A DNA stretch of 64,000 nucleotides from NCBI RefSeq assembly GCF_000721705.1, contig NZ_JOJL01000001.1, positions 124,001 to 188,000 of the forward strand. The letters run 5' to 3'. The position numbers were made by a program, and so were the translations under genes. Each line of letters opens with the position of its first letter. Within the stretch, counting starts at the first letter, position 1. The notes beneath the pieces were generated by a model. The model did not search any database. It had not been told where the DNA came from and saw only the letters and a program-made list of their open reading frames with translations. This stretch comes from Actinoplanes subtropicus (GTDB taxonomy: Bacteria; Actinomycetota; Actinomycetes; Mycobacteriales; Micromonosporaceae). Of the stretch, positions 15,882 to 25,110 are shown piece after piece.

Positions 15882-15986
15882 GGCGGGACCCCCCATCGGC
15901 ACCGGGGGTCGCCCTTCCCCCTGACGGACGACTTCTACGGCAAGCTCCACCTCGGCGATCGAATCACTCGGGTGTTCGGTCGCCCC

Positions 15987-16022
15987 CGATGGCCCTGACC
16001 GGGAGCGCGGTCAGGGCCATCG
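15987..16022 (+). terminator. Second strong hairpin before the glycosylase gene
   Basis: 14-bp perfect stem (CGATGGCCCTGACC and its complement) with an 8-nt loop. It ends 30 bp before the glycosylase start and insulates that gene from the sigma-led cluster. Confidence 0.75.
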
Positions 16023-16052
16023 GTCGTGTGGTCGTTGTGGCACAGTTGCCGG

Positions 16053-16949
16053 GTGACCCGCCGCCTGATCCCGCCCGAGCGTTACGCCTTCGGCGCGTCG
16101 CTCGCCTCGCTGCAGGCGCCCAACGGCGACCCGTGCGTCCGGGTCACCGGCGCCGAGCTGTGGATGGCGGCCCGCACCCCCGACGGCCCCGGCACCTTCC
16201 ACCTGGCCCGCGAGGGCGGCGAGCTGGTCGCCGAGGCGTTCGGCCCGGGCGCGGGATGGCTGCTCGACCGGGCCGACGCGATCGCGGGCCTGCGCGACGA
16301 CGTCAGCGGCTTCCCGGCCGTCGCCCGGGCCCACCCGGTGGTGCACGATCTGGCGCGCACCTTCGCCGGGCTCCGGCTGCCGGCCACCGGCCTGGTATTC
16401 CATCGCGTGCTGCGGGCGATCCTCGAGCAGAAGGTGACCGGCGTCGAGGCCTTCCGGGCGTACCGCAAGATTTGCCGGAAGTTCGGTGAGCCGGCGCCGG
16501 GCCCGCGAGATCTGCTGCTGCCGCCCGACCCCGCCGCGATCGCGGCCAGCCCGTATTGGATGTTCCATCCGCTCGGTGTGGAACAGCGCCGCACCCAGGC
16601 GCTGTTGCGCGCGGCCCGCGAGGCCGGCCGGCTCGAGCGGTGCGCCGACGCGGCCGAGGCGACCCGGCGGCTGACCGCGCTGCCGGGCATCGGCCCGTGG
16701 ACGGCCGCCGAGGTGGTCCGGGTGGCCTACGGCGACGCCGACGCGGTCAGCGTGGGCGACTACCACGTGCCCAACACGGTGGCCTGGGCGCTGGCCGGCG
16801 AGGCACGCGGCACCGACGAGCGGATGTTGGAGCTGCTCGAGCCGTTCCGCGGCCACCGGGGCCGAGTCTGCGATCTGCTCGCGCACGGCGGGATCGGGGC
16901 GCCCCGATTCGGCCCCAGAATGCCGGTTCGCTCTTTCGCGAGATTCTGA
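16053..16949 (+). CDS. DNA-3-methyladenine glycosylase-like HhH-GPD protein
   Basis: 298 residues from the GTG at 16053; an upstream GTG at 16026 overlaps the terminator region and is less likely. The helix-hairpin-helix LTALPGIGPWTAAEVV is followed by the catalytic aspartate context VSVGDYHVPN, the AlkA/OGG arrangement. The N-terminal half (YAFGASLASL, then ARTPDGPGTFHLAREGG) matches the beta domain of AlkA-like proteins. It should remove alkylated bases in base-excision repair. It is a single-gene unit followed by the CBS transporter gene 72 bp on. Confidence 0.85.
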   Translation: MTRRLIPPERYAFGASLASLQAPNGDPCVRVTGAELWMAARTPDGPGTFHLAREGGELVAEAFGPGAGWLLDRADAIAGLRDDVSGFPAVARAHPVVHDLARTFAGLRLPATGLVFHRVLRAILEQKVTGVEAFRAYRKICRKFGEPAPGPRDLLLPPDPAAIAASPYWMFHPLGVEQRRTQALLRAAREAGRLERCADAAEATRRLTALPGIGPWTAAEVVRVAYGDADAVSVGDYHVPNTVAWALAGEARGTDERMLELLEPFRGHRGRVCDLLAHGGIGAPRFGPRMPVRSFARF

Positions 16950-17021
16950 TGAGCGCACCGGTGTCACTCTGGGTACGGTTGATCCCCTCGTGATCGCTTT
17001 GGCCCGGGAGAACTGACGACA

Positions 17022-18311
17022 ATGGGTGGCACAGCCGGTGAGATCGTCCTGGTCCTGGTGCTGGTCCTGGTGAACGCGGCCTTCGCCGGCAGCGAGATGG
17101 CGCTGGTGTCGCTGCGCGAGAGCCAGGTGCAGCGGCTCGAGCGGCAGTCCCGCGGCGGCAGGACGCTGGCCCGGCTCACCCGCGACCCCAACCGGTTCCT
17201 GGCCACCATCCAGATCGGCATCACCCTGGCCGGCTTCCTCGCCTCGGCGGCGGCCGCGGTGTCGCTCTCCAAGCCGCTGCTGGGCCCGCTGAAGTTCCTC
17301 GGCAGCGCCGCCCAGCCGGTCGCGATCGTGCTGGTCACGATCGCGCTGACCTTCGTCACCCTGGTCCTCGGCGAGCTGGCCCCGAAACGGATCGCCATGC
17401 AGCGCACCGAGGGCTGGGCGTTGCTGGTCGCCCGCCCGATCGACGTGCTCGCGGCGCTCTCCCGCCCGGTGGTGTGGCTGCTCGGCGCGGCCACCAACGG
17501 GGTGGTCCGGCTGGCCGGCGGCGACCCGGCGGCCCAGCGCGAGGAGGTGACCGCCGAGGAGATCCGCGACATGGTCGCCGCCCAGCAGGACTTCTCGATC
17601 GAGCAGCGCACGATCATCAGCGGCGCCTTCGAGATCGCCGACCGGATCCTGCGCGAGATCCTGGTGCCCCGCCGCGACGTGCTCACCCTGCCCACCGGCT
17701 GCCCGGCGCACCAGGCGCTGCGCTCGCTGATCGCCGGCGGCCACTCCCGCGCCCCGGTGGTCGGCCCGGCCGGCCTGGACGACGTGATCGGCGTGGTGCA
17801 CCTGCGCGACCTGGTCGACGCGGACGGCCCGGTCGACGCGCTCTGCCGGCCCGGCCTGTTCCTGCCGGAGACGCTGCGGGTCTCCGACGCGCTGCGGCAG
17901 ATGCGCACCGAGCACGCCCAGCTGGCCCTGGTGGTGGACGAGCGCGGCGCGATCGACGGGATCATCACGATGGAGGACCTGGTCGAGGAGATCGTCGGCG
18001 AGATCTACGACGAGACCGACCGGGATGTGGCCGCCGTGGTCCGCGAGGCGGACGGGGCACTGCTGATGCCCGGCTCGTTCCCGATCCACGACCTGCCGGA
18101 CATCGGGCTGCACGACGAGTCGCACGGGCACGAGGACGGCGACTACACCACGGTGGCCGGCATGGTCCTGGCTGTGCTGGGGCACATTCCCACCGCGCCC
18201 GGCGAGGTGGTGCAGTTGCCGGAGTTCACCGCCGAGGTGGTGGAGGTCACCGGCCGCGCCATCACCCGCGTACGCCTGCGTCCCCTGCAGACGGCGGCCG
18301 AGGAGGCATAG
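17022..18311 (+). CDS. CNNM/CorC-type hemolysin-family transporter with CBS domains
   Basis: 429 residues. An N-terminal CNNM (DUF21) membrane domain with about four hydrophobic segments (IVLVLVLVLVNAAFAGSEMA, IQIGITLAGFLAS, VAIVLVTIALTFVTLVLGELAPKRIA) is followed by two CBS domains (about 205-330: ILVPRRDVLTLP and LALVVDERGAIDGIITMEDLVEEIVGEIYDE) and a C-terminal CorC-HlyC domain. This family moves or regulates magnesium and other divalent cations; CBS domains bind adenine nucleotides. The name hemolysin is historical. Confidence 0.9.
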   Translation: MGGTAGEIVLVLVLVLVNAAFAGSEMALVSLRESQVQRLERQSRGGRTLARLTRDPNRFLATIQIGITLAGFLASAAAAVSLSKPLLGPLKFLGSAAQPVAIVLVTIALTFVTLVLGELAPKRIAMQRTEGWALLVARPIDVLAALSRPVVWLLGAATNGVVRLAGGDPAAQREEVTAEEIRDMVAAQQDFSIEQRTIISGAFEIADRILREILVPRRDVLTLPTGCPAHQALRSLIAGGHSRAPVVGPAGLDDVIGVVHLRDLVDADGPVDALCRPGLFLPETLRVSDALRQMRTEHAQLALVVDERGAIDGIITMEDLVEEIVGEIYDETDRDVAAVVREADGALLMPGSFPIHDLPDIGLHDESHGHEDGDYTTVAGMVLAVLGHIPTAPGEVVQLPEFTAEVVEVTGRAITRVRLRPLQTAAEEA

Positions 18312-18344
18312 GCGTCACAATTGCTGTGCGAGGAGGTGACCTCC

Positions 18345-19115
18345 ATGCAAACTGGCGGCGTGGCTTTCACCCTGACGATCGATTGTGGCGGCGGCGGCAT
18401 CAAGGGATCGGTGCTCGACGAGGCGGGCACGATGCGGGCCCAGCCGTTGCGGGTGCCGACCCCGTATCCGTTGCCGCCCGAGCTTTTCGTCAAGACGTTG
18501 GTGCAGCTCGGGGAGCGGCTGCCGACCGCGGATCGGGTGACCGTGGGAATGCCGGGCATGCTCCGGCACGGTGTCGTGGTGGCCACGCCGCATTACGTGA
18601 CCCGCTCGGGGCCGCGTACCCGGATCGACCCCGAACTGGTGGAGGCGTGGCACGGGTTTGACGCGCGTACGGCGCTGGCGGAGGCGTTCGGGCTGCCGAC
18701 CCTGGTGCTGAACGACGCCGAGGTGCACGGGGCGGGCGTGGTCGCGGGCACCGGCTGCGAGCTGATGCTGACGCTGGGGACCGGGCTGGGGTGTGCCCTC
18801 TTCGACGGCGGGGTGCTGGCGCCGCATCTGGAGATGTCGCAGGCGCCGGTGCGGTGGGGGATGTCGTACGACACGTACATCGGGGAGCACGAGCGGCGGC
18901 GGCTCGGGGACGCGCTCTGGTCCCGCCGGGTGCGGAACGTGGTGGACGGGCTGCGACCGGTCTTTCTCTGGGACCGGCTGTATATCGGTGGTGGCAATTC
19001 CCGGCTGATCACGCCGACCCAGCTGGCGCGGATGGGGGACGACGTGGTGGTCGTGCCCAATACGGCGGGGATCGTCGGTGGGGTGCGGGCCTGGTCGTTG
19101 GGGACTGCGCGCTGA
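18345..19115 (+). CDS. ROK-family sugar-kinase-like protein
   Basis: 256 residues from the ATG at 18345, preceded by GAGGAGGTG. The phosphate loop TIDCGGGGIKGSVLDEAG, GMPGML, the catalytic-Asp context LVLNDAEVHGAG and LTLGTGLGCALF follow the ROK pattern and most resemble polyphosphate/ATP glucokinases. The usual ExGH metal/sugar motif after this loop reads LEMSQAPVRWG, so the sugar site is altered and the protein is short. It may be a kinase with another substrate or a non-catalytic relative. The HAD hydrolase gene begins one base after its stop. Confidence 0.75.
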   Translation: MQTGGVAFTLTIDCGGGGIKGSVLDEAGTMRAQPLRVPTPYPLPPELFVKTLVQLGERLPTADRVTVGMPGMLRHGVVVATPHYVTRSGPRTRIDPELVEAWHGFDARTALAEAFGLPTLVLNDAEVHGAGVVAGTGCELMLTLGTGLGCALFDGGVLAPHLEMSQAPVRWGMSYDTYIGEHERRRLGDALWSRRVRNVVDGLRPVFLWDRLYIGGGNSRLITPTQLARMGDDVVVVPNTAGIVGGVRAWSLGTAR

Positions 19116-19116
19116 G

Positions 19117-19875
19117 ATGCGGCCGGGTGCTCTGCTTCTGGACTTCGGCGGGGTGATCGCGGAGGCGCCGGCTCAGCGGGCGGCGCCGCCCTCGCTGGTG
19201 CTGCGGATCTACAACCTGGTGGGCGGGGTGTTGACGCCGGGGGAGATTCAGCGGTCGCTTACGTCGGGGGCCGCCGCGTGGGCTGAGTGGCGGGATGAGG
19301 ACTGGCCGGATGAGCTGCCGCAGGCTGAGGTCTGGGAGCGGTTCGTGTTGCCGGGGTGGCCGTCGGGGGCTCAGGTGCGGGTGCGGGGGGCGGTTCGACA
19401 GCTGTCTTATGAGTGGGCTTATCGGGACAATTGGGAGATTCGTGCCGGAATGCGGGAGGTGTTGAGCCGCGCTTCTGCGACGGACATTCCACTCGCGGTG
19501 GTATCGAACACGCTTTCCGGGGCTGCTCACCGCGACTTCCTGAAGAAGTCCGAAATTTCGGGATACTTCGCGGCGCAGATCTACAGCGACGAGGCCGGAG
19601 TCCGTAAGCCCAACCCGCAGATGATCTGGAACGCCTGTGACGAGTTGGGCGTGGCCGCCGAATCGTGCTGGTTTGTCGGGGATACGCCGCGTCGCGACAT
19701 CGAATGTGCCCGGCGGGCCGATGTGGCGTTGGCTGTCTTGATGCGGTCGTCGCGCACTGTTGGTGAGCCGAACGGTCCCGCCGCCGACGAGACCGTCGCC
19801 GATGGATTCGAGTTGAACGAGCTACTGCAGCGCCACCTGCCAGATGGTGGTTTCACGTACTTCGACGCTTTCTAA
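19117..19875 (+). CDS. HAD-superfamily hydrolase
   Basis: 252 residues from the ATG at 19117, one base after the ROK stop. HAD motif I is LLLDFGGVI, motif II AVVSNTLSG, motif III GVRKPNPQMI and motif IV CWFVGDTPRRDIECA, so all are present. A helical cap domain lies between motifs I and II. It probably dephosphorylates a small metabolite, perhaps one linked to the ROK protein. Its 3' end overlaps the convergent methyltransferase gene by 54 bp. Confidence 0.85.
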   Translation: MRPGALLLDFGGVIAEAPAQRAAPPSLVLRIYNLVGGVLTPGEIQRSLTSGAAAWAEWRDEDWPDELPQAEVWERFVLPGWPSGAQVRVRGAVRQLSYEWAYRDNWEIRAGMREVLSRASATDIPLAVVSNTLSGAAHRDFLKKSEISGYFAAQIYSDEAGVRKPNPQMIWNACDELGVAAESCWFVGDTPRRDIECARRADVALAVLMRSSRTVGEPNGPAADETVADGFELNELLQRHLPDGGFTYFDAF

Positions 19876-20457
19876 GGATTCGATTACCGGGACGGAATAG
19901 GTCGCCTGTTTGATGAAGCCGTCGGTGGGAAGGTAGGCGCGGCCGGGATCGCCCACCAGGACCAGGCATCCTCGGCCGGCGGCCCGGCGCAGGAACGGCA
20001 GCACCCGGCCCGCCATTTCGCGGCTGTAGAAGACGTCGCCGGCGAGGACTACCGAGGCTTGCGGATCGGTGTCCAGGATGTCCGCCTCGAGGGTTTCTAT
20101 CCGCACGTTGTTCGCGGCGGCATTGGCCTGGGCGGCAGCGAGTGAATACGGGTCGATGTCGTTGGCGGTGACCGGGCAGGCGCCTGCCAGTGCGGCCGCC
20201 ACGGCGACCAGGCCGGAGCCGGTGGCCAGGTCGAGGGTTGCGCGGGCCGTCACCAGTGACGGGTGGTCCAGCACGTGGCGGGCCAGGGCCTGGCCGCCCG
20301 CCCAGGCGAAGGCCCAGAACGGCGGTGGCTGCTGGGGGCCGCCCTCCTCCGTTTTCTCCCACAGGGTGATCGGCTCGTCGGCCTGGTGAAGGGTGATTTC
20401 GGGGACGAACGGCACCGGCGCGGGGCGGGTGTGGGTGCGGATGAACTCCAGGAGCAC
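19822..20457 (-). CDS. Class I SAM-dependent methyltransferase, ETFB-lysine/PrmA-like
   Basis: 211 residues. SAM motif I DLATGSGLVAVAAALAG, ANDIDPYSLAAAQANAAAN and the VVLAGDVFYSREM segment match the family of protein-lysine methyltransferases related to ETFB-KMT and PrmA. The N-terminal TLHQADEPITLWEK and PPFWAFAWAGGQALARHVLD are typical of it. The substrate in bacteria is not established. Its end overlaps the HAD gene, so the two transcripts collide. Confidence 0.8.
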   Translation of the reverse strand: MLLEFIRTHTRPAPVPFVPEITLHQADEPITLWEKTEEGGPQQPPPFWAFAWAGGQALARHVLDHPSLVTARATLDLATGSGLVAVAAALAGACPVTANDIDPYSLAAAQANAAANNVRIETLEADILDTDPQASVVLAGDVFYSREMAGRVLPFLRRAAGRGCLVLVGDPGRAYLPTDGFIKQATYSVPVIESLESVEVRETTIWQVALQ

Positions 20458-20528
20458 GCGCCGATTGTCTCAGTTTCGGCGTCGCCGGGCCGATTTGCAG
20501 TGGCGACGTGCACGGTTGGGGGAGCAGG

Positions 20529-23435
20529 ATGCCGCTGTTCGGCGGGTGGATGGTGGCGCTCGGCGTCGCCTTCTGGCTGGTGCCCGCCGGGCAGCCGGTC
20601 ATTCGCCTGGCGGCGGGCCTTTCCGCGGTGGCGGCCATCGCGTGGGGGTTGCGCTTCAACCGAGCAGGCGACCGTACGCCGTGGCAATGGCTCTCCGTGG
20701 CCGTCGGGTTGTCGGCGGCCGGCACCTTCGCCTACGTCGTCACGCCGAGCCTGCGGGCGGCCGGCGCGGCGCTGATCATCGCCACCTATCCGGTGCTCGC
20801 GGCCGTACTGCTGGTCTTCATTCGGCGGCGGACGGGGGCGAGCCGGGATCGGGCCGCGCTGCTCGACGCGCTTGTCGTGACCGCGGGTGGGGCGCTGCTG
20901 GTCTGGACGTTCCTGCTCGGGCCGCGGCTCGCCCACCGCGACTGGGTGCTGCTCGCGTACCCGCTCGGCGATCTGCTCTGCCTGGGGCTGCTGACCCGGC
21001 TGCTGACCGCCTCGGGGCGCAAGCCGGTGGCCGGTGGGCTGCTCGGCGCGGGGCTGGTCGCCATGCTGGCCGCCGACGTCGGCTACGAGCTGGGCTGGCT
21101 GTCCGGCGACGTGGCGACGATGGGCCGGTTCGCGCTGTACGCGGGCGCGGGGCTGGCCGCGCTGCATCCGTCGATGACGCTGCTCAGCGTGCCCGCCGAC
21201 GGGCCGCCGAGCGAGCCGGGCTGGTGGCGCGTGGCGCTGCTCGGGCTGGTCGCGCCGGCCGTGCTGCTCGGCGCCGGCCCCACCGTCGTCGCCGTGCTGA
21301 GCGCGCTGATCTTCCTGCTGGTCCTGGTGCGGATGGCCGGCATCATGTCGAACCACCGGCAGGCCCTGGCCCGCGAGCGTGGGCTGCGGCAGGCGTCGGC
21401 GGCGCTGGTCTCGGCGGCCGACGTGGACGCGGTCGGCGACGCGGTGCGGATCGCGGTGGCGCAACTGCTGCCGCCGGACACCCCGCACGGCGTGGTGCTG
21501 GCGATGGCGGTGCCGGACGACATTCCGCAGGGCAAGCCGGTCGACCGGTGGGCCGGCATCGTGCCGACCCGCGACCTGGACTGGGCGGTCGCCGTACGGC
21601 TCACCACCTTCAGCACGACGCTGCGCTGCCCGATGGTGCTCGCCGACCGGCCGGCGGGCGAGCCGCTGGTCGGTGTGCTGCACGTGGGTGCGCCCGCGTC
21701 GGCGCTGCCGCGGCTGCAGCGGGCGGTCGAGGTGCTGGCCGGGCAGGCGGCGCTGGCGCTGGAGCGGATCCAGCTGAGCGACGAGGTGATCCGGCGCAAC
21801 AGCGAGGTGTACTTCCGGACGCTGGTGCAGAACACCGCGGACGTGATCCTGATCCTCGACGACGAGCTGTACATCCGGTACGCGAGCCCGTCGGCCGCGC
21901 GCGTCTTCGGCGCCGACCCGGCCAGGTCGTACCTGGCCGAATGGATTCATCCGGACGACCACGAGTTGCTGGCCTCGCCGCGCGACGGGGTCGATCTTCG
22001 CGGGCCGGCGGACGTGCTGCTGGAGATGCACGTGTCGGACCTGCGCGACGAGCCGACCGTGGCCGGCCTGGTGATCACCCTGCGCGACGTGACCGAGCCG
22101 CGACGCCTCGAGCGGGAGCTCACCCACCAGGCGTTCCACGACGCGATGACCGGGCTGGCCAACCGGGTGCTGTTCCACGACCGGCTCGAGCACGCGCTCG
22201 CCCGCGGCGCCCGGGACGGCTCGGTGGTCGGCGTGCTCTTCATCGACCTGGACGACTTCAAGATCGTCAACGACACACTCGGGCACGCGGCCGGCGACAC
22301 CCTGCTGATCGAGGTGGCCAACCGGATCGCCGGCGCGCTGCGGGCCGACGACACGGCCGCGCGGCTGGGCGGCGACGAGTTCGCCGCGCTGATCGAGAAC
22401 GTGCAGGACCCGGGCGCGGTCGAGGAGACCGCCAACCGGATCCTGGCCGCGCTCGCCCCTCCGGTCGTGGTCGACGGCGAGACCTCGCTGCACGCGGTGG
22501 CCAGCATCGGCATCACCACCACGCCCGAGGCGGACACCGCCGATGAACTGCTGCGTCAGGCCGATCTCGCGCTGTACGTGGCCAAGGGCGCCGGCAAGAA
22601 CCAGTGGCGGCGCTACCAGGCGCACCTGCATGGCGCGATGGTGGAGCGGCTCGAACTGCGGTCGGCGCTCGACCACGCGGTCAACGAGGGCCACTTCTTG
22701 CTCGCGTACCAGCCGATCGTGGATCTCATCTCGCAGGAACCGGTCGGCTTCGAGGCGCTGGTCCGCTGGTACCACCCGACCAAGGGGCTGGTGGCGCCGG
22801 CCGAGTTCATCGCGGTCGCCGAGGAGAGCGGGCTGATCGTGCCGATCGGCCGCTGGGTGCTGCAGCAAGCCCTGCACACGGTGGCCCAGTGGCGGCGGGC
22901 GCTGCCGCGCGCCCGTTCGCCGTACGTCTCGGTGAATGTCTCCGTGCGGCAGTTCCGCGAGACCGGCTTCGTCGACGAGATCGTGCAGGCGCTGGCCTAC
23001 GCCGGCGTTCCGCCGGAGGCCCTGATGATCGAGCTGACCGAGACCCTGCTCGCGGGCGAGCACGAAACGGTCTGGCGTGACCTTGCGCAGCTGCGCGAGC
23101 ATGGCGTACGCGTGGCCATCGACGACTTCGGCACGGGCTATTCGTCGCTGAGCTACCTGCATCGCCGCCCGATCGACGTCGTGAAGATCGACAAGATGTT
23201 CATCGACGACATGGTCGAGAGTCAGCAGCAACTGGCCCTGGTCACCGGCATCGTCAGCCTGGCGCAGTCGCTCGGCCTCACGGTGATCGCCGAGGGTATC
23301 GAGTCGGCGGTGCACCGCGACCTGCTCGCCCGGCTCGGTTGCCCGTTCGGGCAGGGCTACCTCTGGTCGGCCCCGGTCGACGGCACCGAGGCACTGGCCC
23401 AGATGTCTAACGGGGAGCAATCGATGGCAGCGTAA
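20529..23435 (+). CDS. Membrane GGDEF-EAL protein with PAS domain (c-di-GMP turnover)
   Basis: 968 residues from the ATG at 20529, 5 nt after GGGGGAG; a GTG at 20508 is an alternative. About eight to ten hydrophobic segments fill residues 1-280, followed by a GAF-like part (about 290-415), a PAS domain (about 430-540: RTLVQNTADVILILDDELYI), GGDEF with an intact RLGGDEFAAL (614-618) and EAL with intact GFEALVRW (Glu742). Both halves keep their signature residues, including DDFGTGYSSLSYL, so it could make and degrade c-di-GMP. It probably links a membrane signal to development or motility. Confidence 0.92.
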   Translation: MPLFGGWMVALGVAFWLVPAGQPVIRLAAGLSAVAAIAWGLRFNRAGDRTPWQWLSVAVGLSAAGTFAYVVTPSLRAAGAALIIATYPVLAAVLLVFIRRRTGASRDRAALLDALVVTAGGALLVWTFLLGPRLAHRDWVLLAYPLGDLLCLGLLTRLLTASGRKPVAGGLLGAGLVAMLAADVGYELGWLSGDVATMGRFALYAGAGLAALHPSMTLLSVPADGPPSEPGWWRVALLGLVAPAVLLGAGPTVVAVLSALIFLLVLVRMAGIMSNHRQALARERGLRQASAALVSAADVDAVGDAVRIAVAQLLPPDTPHGVVLAMAVPDDIPQGKPVDRWAGIVPTRDLDWAVAVRLTTFSTTLRCPMVLADRPAGEPLVGVLHVGAPASALPRLQRAVEVLAGQAALALERIQLSDEVIRRNSEVYFRTLVQNTADVILILDDELYIRYASPSAARVFGADPARSYLAEWIHPDDHELLASPRDGVDLRGPADVLLEMHVSDLRDEPTVAGLVITLRDVTEPRRLERELTHQAFHDAMTGLANRVLFHDRLEHALARGARDGSVVGVLFIDLDDFKIVNDTLGHAAGDTLLIEVANRIAGALRADDTAARLGGDEFAALIENVQDPGAVEETANRILAALAPPVVVDGETSLHAVASIGITTTPEADTADELLRQADLALYVAKGAGKNQWRRYQAHLHGAMVERLELRSALDHAVNEGHFLLAYQPIVDLISQEPVGFEALVRWYHPTKGLVAPAEFIAVAEESGLIVPIGRWVLQQALHTVAQWRRALPRARSPYVSVNVSVRQFRETGFVDEIVQALAYAGVPPEALMIELTETLLAGEHETVWRDLAQLREHGVRVAIDDFGTGYSSLSYLHRRPIDVVKIDKMFIDDMVESQQQLALVTGIVSLAQSLGLTVIAEGIESAVHRDLLARLGCPFGQGYLWSAPVDGTEALAQMSNGEQSMAA

Positions 23436-23445
23436 GGTCCCGTGG

Positions 23446-24297
23446 ATGACCATCACTTTCTTGCGTGCTCCGCGGCGTGCCGCGGTCGCCGCGGCGGCCA
23501 TCACCGTGGCCGTCCTCGGCGGCGCCGGTGTCGGCTGGGCCGCGGCCGTGACGACCGCCCAACCGGCGATCCAGACCATCACTCCGCGCTCCGAGAAGGA
23601 CGTCACCAACCTCGACGTCCTCCGGCAGCAACTTCGTAACTACTACGGCGACGCGCTGGGCTCCGGCCAGTTCGCCGCCGACAGCAATTACGCCAAGGAG
23701 GCCTCGCACGTGGCCGCCGACGGCACGCGATACCTGAGCCACTACCGGTCGCACGGGCATGCCACCAAGGCGATCGTCCTGGACGTCGACGACACCTCGC
23801 TGGCGACCTGGAACTACGAGGTGTTCAGCAACTGGGCGTACAACCCGACCACCAACGCCGACTACGTGAACGGCCAGAAGTTCCCGGCGGTGCCGGGCAT
23901 GGTCGCGATGGCGCAGGCGGCCGAGCGCGAGGGCTACGCGATCTTCTTCCTGACCGGGCGGCCGACCTCGCAGGAGCAGGCCACGCTCGGCAACCTGACC
24001 GCGGACGGGGTCGGCGTGGACGACGGCTTCCCGAAGCCGACCACGCTGTCCGACGGCGAGGACGGCCTGTTCACCAAGCCGGACGTGACCGCGTACCCGG
24101 ACTACCTGAAGGCGGCCTGCGCCGACGACCCGGGCGGCAAGTGCACGACCATCCACTACAAGTCGGCGACCCGGGCGCACATCGAGTCGCTCGGCTACGA
24201 CATCGTGGCCAACTTCGGTGACCAGTACAGCGACCTGAAGGGCGGCCACGCCGACAAGACCTTCAAGCTGCCGAACCCGAACTACTACCTGCCGTGA
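23446..24297 (+). CDS. Secreted HAD-type acid phosphatase (class IIIB family)
   Basis: 283 residues, with a signal peptide ending about AAAVTTA (residue 35-40). HAD motif I is IVLDVDDTSLATW, motif II FFLTGRP, then KSATRAHIE and NFGDQYSDLKGG. This is the PF03767 layout of secreted acid phosphatases, which release phosphate from organic esters outside the cell. It starts 10 bp after the GGDEF-EAL gene and may be co-transcribed. A long GC hairpin follows. Confidence 0.88.
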   Translation: MTITFLRAPRRAAVAAAAITVAVLGGAGVGWAAAVTTAQPAIQTITPRSEKDVTNLDVLRQQLRNYYGDALGSGQFAADSNYAKEASHVAADGTRYLSHYRSHGHATKAIVLDVDDTSLATWNYEVFSNWAYNPTTNADYVNGQKFPAVPGMVAMAQAAEREGYAIFFLTGRPTSQEQATLGNLTADGVGVDDGFPKPTTLSDGEDGLFTKPDVTAYPDYLKAACADDPGGKCTTIHYKSATRAHIESLGYDIVANFGDQYSDLKGGHADKTFKLPNPNYYLP

Positions 24298-24307
24298 GCT
24301 CCGGGCT

Positions 24308-24346
24308 GGGCCGGGCCGGGGTCAGTCCCTCCGCCCGGCCCGGCCC
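24308..24346. terminator. Bidirectional hairpin between acid phosphatase and SDR genes
   Basis: 13-bp perfect stem (GGGCCGGGCCGGG at 24308-24320 with its complement at 24334-24346), overlapping the 3' end of the SDR gene. It can serve both convergent genes. Confidence 0.65.
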
Positions 24347-25041
24347 GCGAGCAGGCGGTCGGCGAGGAACGGCAGCGTGGTCGCCGCGGTGATCGCCGGC
24401 CGGTATTTCCACGGGACGACGATGCGCCGGCGCGGGCGGCGCAGCGCGCGCTCCACGGCGGCGGCGACGATCTCCGGGCCCGGCAGATTCTTCCGGGTGT
24501 TGAAGCCGGTGTCGATGAAGCCCGGCTCGATCAGCGTCACACCGATGCCGGTGCCGGCCAGTTCCCTGCGTACCGAGTCGGTCATGCCGCGCAGTGCGAA
24601 TTTCGTGGCGGAGTAGGCGCCCGCGAGGCCGATCTCGCCGGCCACCGATCCGATGTTCACGATCGAGCCGGAACGCTGTTCCCGCATGATCGGGATGACC
24701 GCGCGCATCAGCCGGATCGGGGCCACCAGGTTCACGTCGATCATCTCGGTGACCGCGTCGTCGCGGGCCAGGATCGACGGGCTGCTGCCGAGGCCGGCGT
24801 TGTTGACCAGGCCGTCGATCCGGCCGTCGACCTCGCGGGCGCGGGCCACCAGGGCCTCGATCGCGGCCGGGTCGCGGACGTCGGTGGGCACCACGACCGC
24901 CGTGCCGATCTCGGCGGCCACCTCGTCGAGCAGGTCGGCGCGCCGGGCGGCGAGCACGACCGTGACGCCGGCCCGGCCGAGCCGCAACGCGGTGGCGCGG
25001 CCGATTCCGCTCGACGCTCCGGTGACGATGACGACCGGCAT
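24322..25041 (-). CDS. SDR-family NAD(P)-dependent oxidoreductase
   Basis: 239 residues. The ATG at 25041 follows GGAGGG by 6 nt and begins at the conserved MPVVIVTGASSGIGRATAL, so an upstream in-frame start at 25095 is rejected. Cofactor loop TGASSGIG, NNAGLG, catalytic Ser in NIGSVAG and YSATK are all present. The C-terminal RRRIVVPWKYRPA and the hydrophobic tail suggest a membrane-associated lipid or ketone reductase. The substrate is unknown. Confidence 0.85.
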   Translation of the reverse strand: MPVVIVTGASSGIGRATALRLGRAGVTVVLAARRADLLDEVAAEIGTAVVVPTDVRDPAAIEALVARAREVDGRIDGLVNNAGLGSSPSILARDDAVTEMIDVNLVAPIRLMRAVIPIMREQRSGSIVNIGSVAGEIGLAGAYSATKFALRGMTDSVRRELAGTGIGVTLIEPGFIDTGFNTRKNLPGPEIVAAAVERALRRPRRRIVVPWKYRPAITAATTLPFLADRLLAGRAGRRD

Positions 25042-25110
25042 GGCTTTCCCTCCGGAAGAGAAACGGCGCCACCGATCGGTGACGCCGTTTGTCAAACGAT
25101 CGAGATCAAC

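Noticed and set aside
20250-23609. A 1119-codon minus-strand open frame opposite the GGDEF-EAL gene
   Set aside because: Composition-driven Arg/His/Gln-rich translation with no motifs; the plus strand has intact GGDEF and EAL domains.
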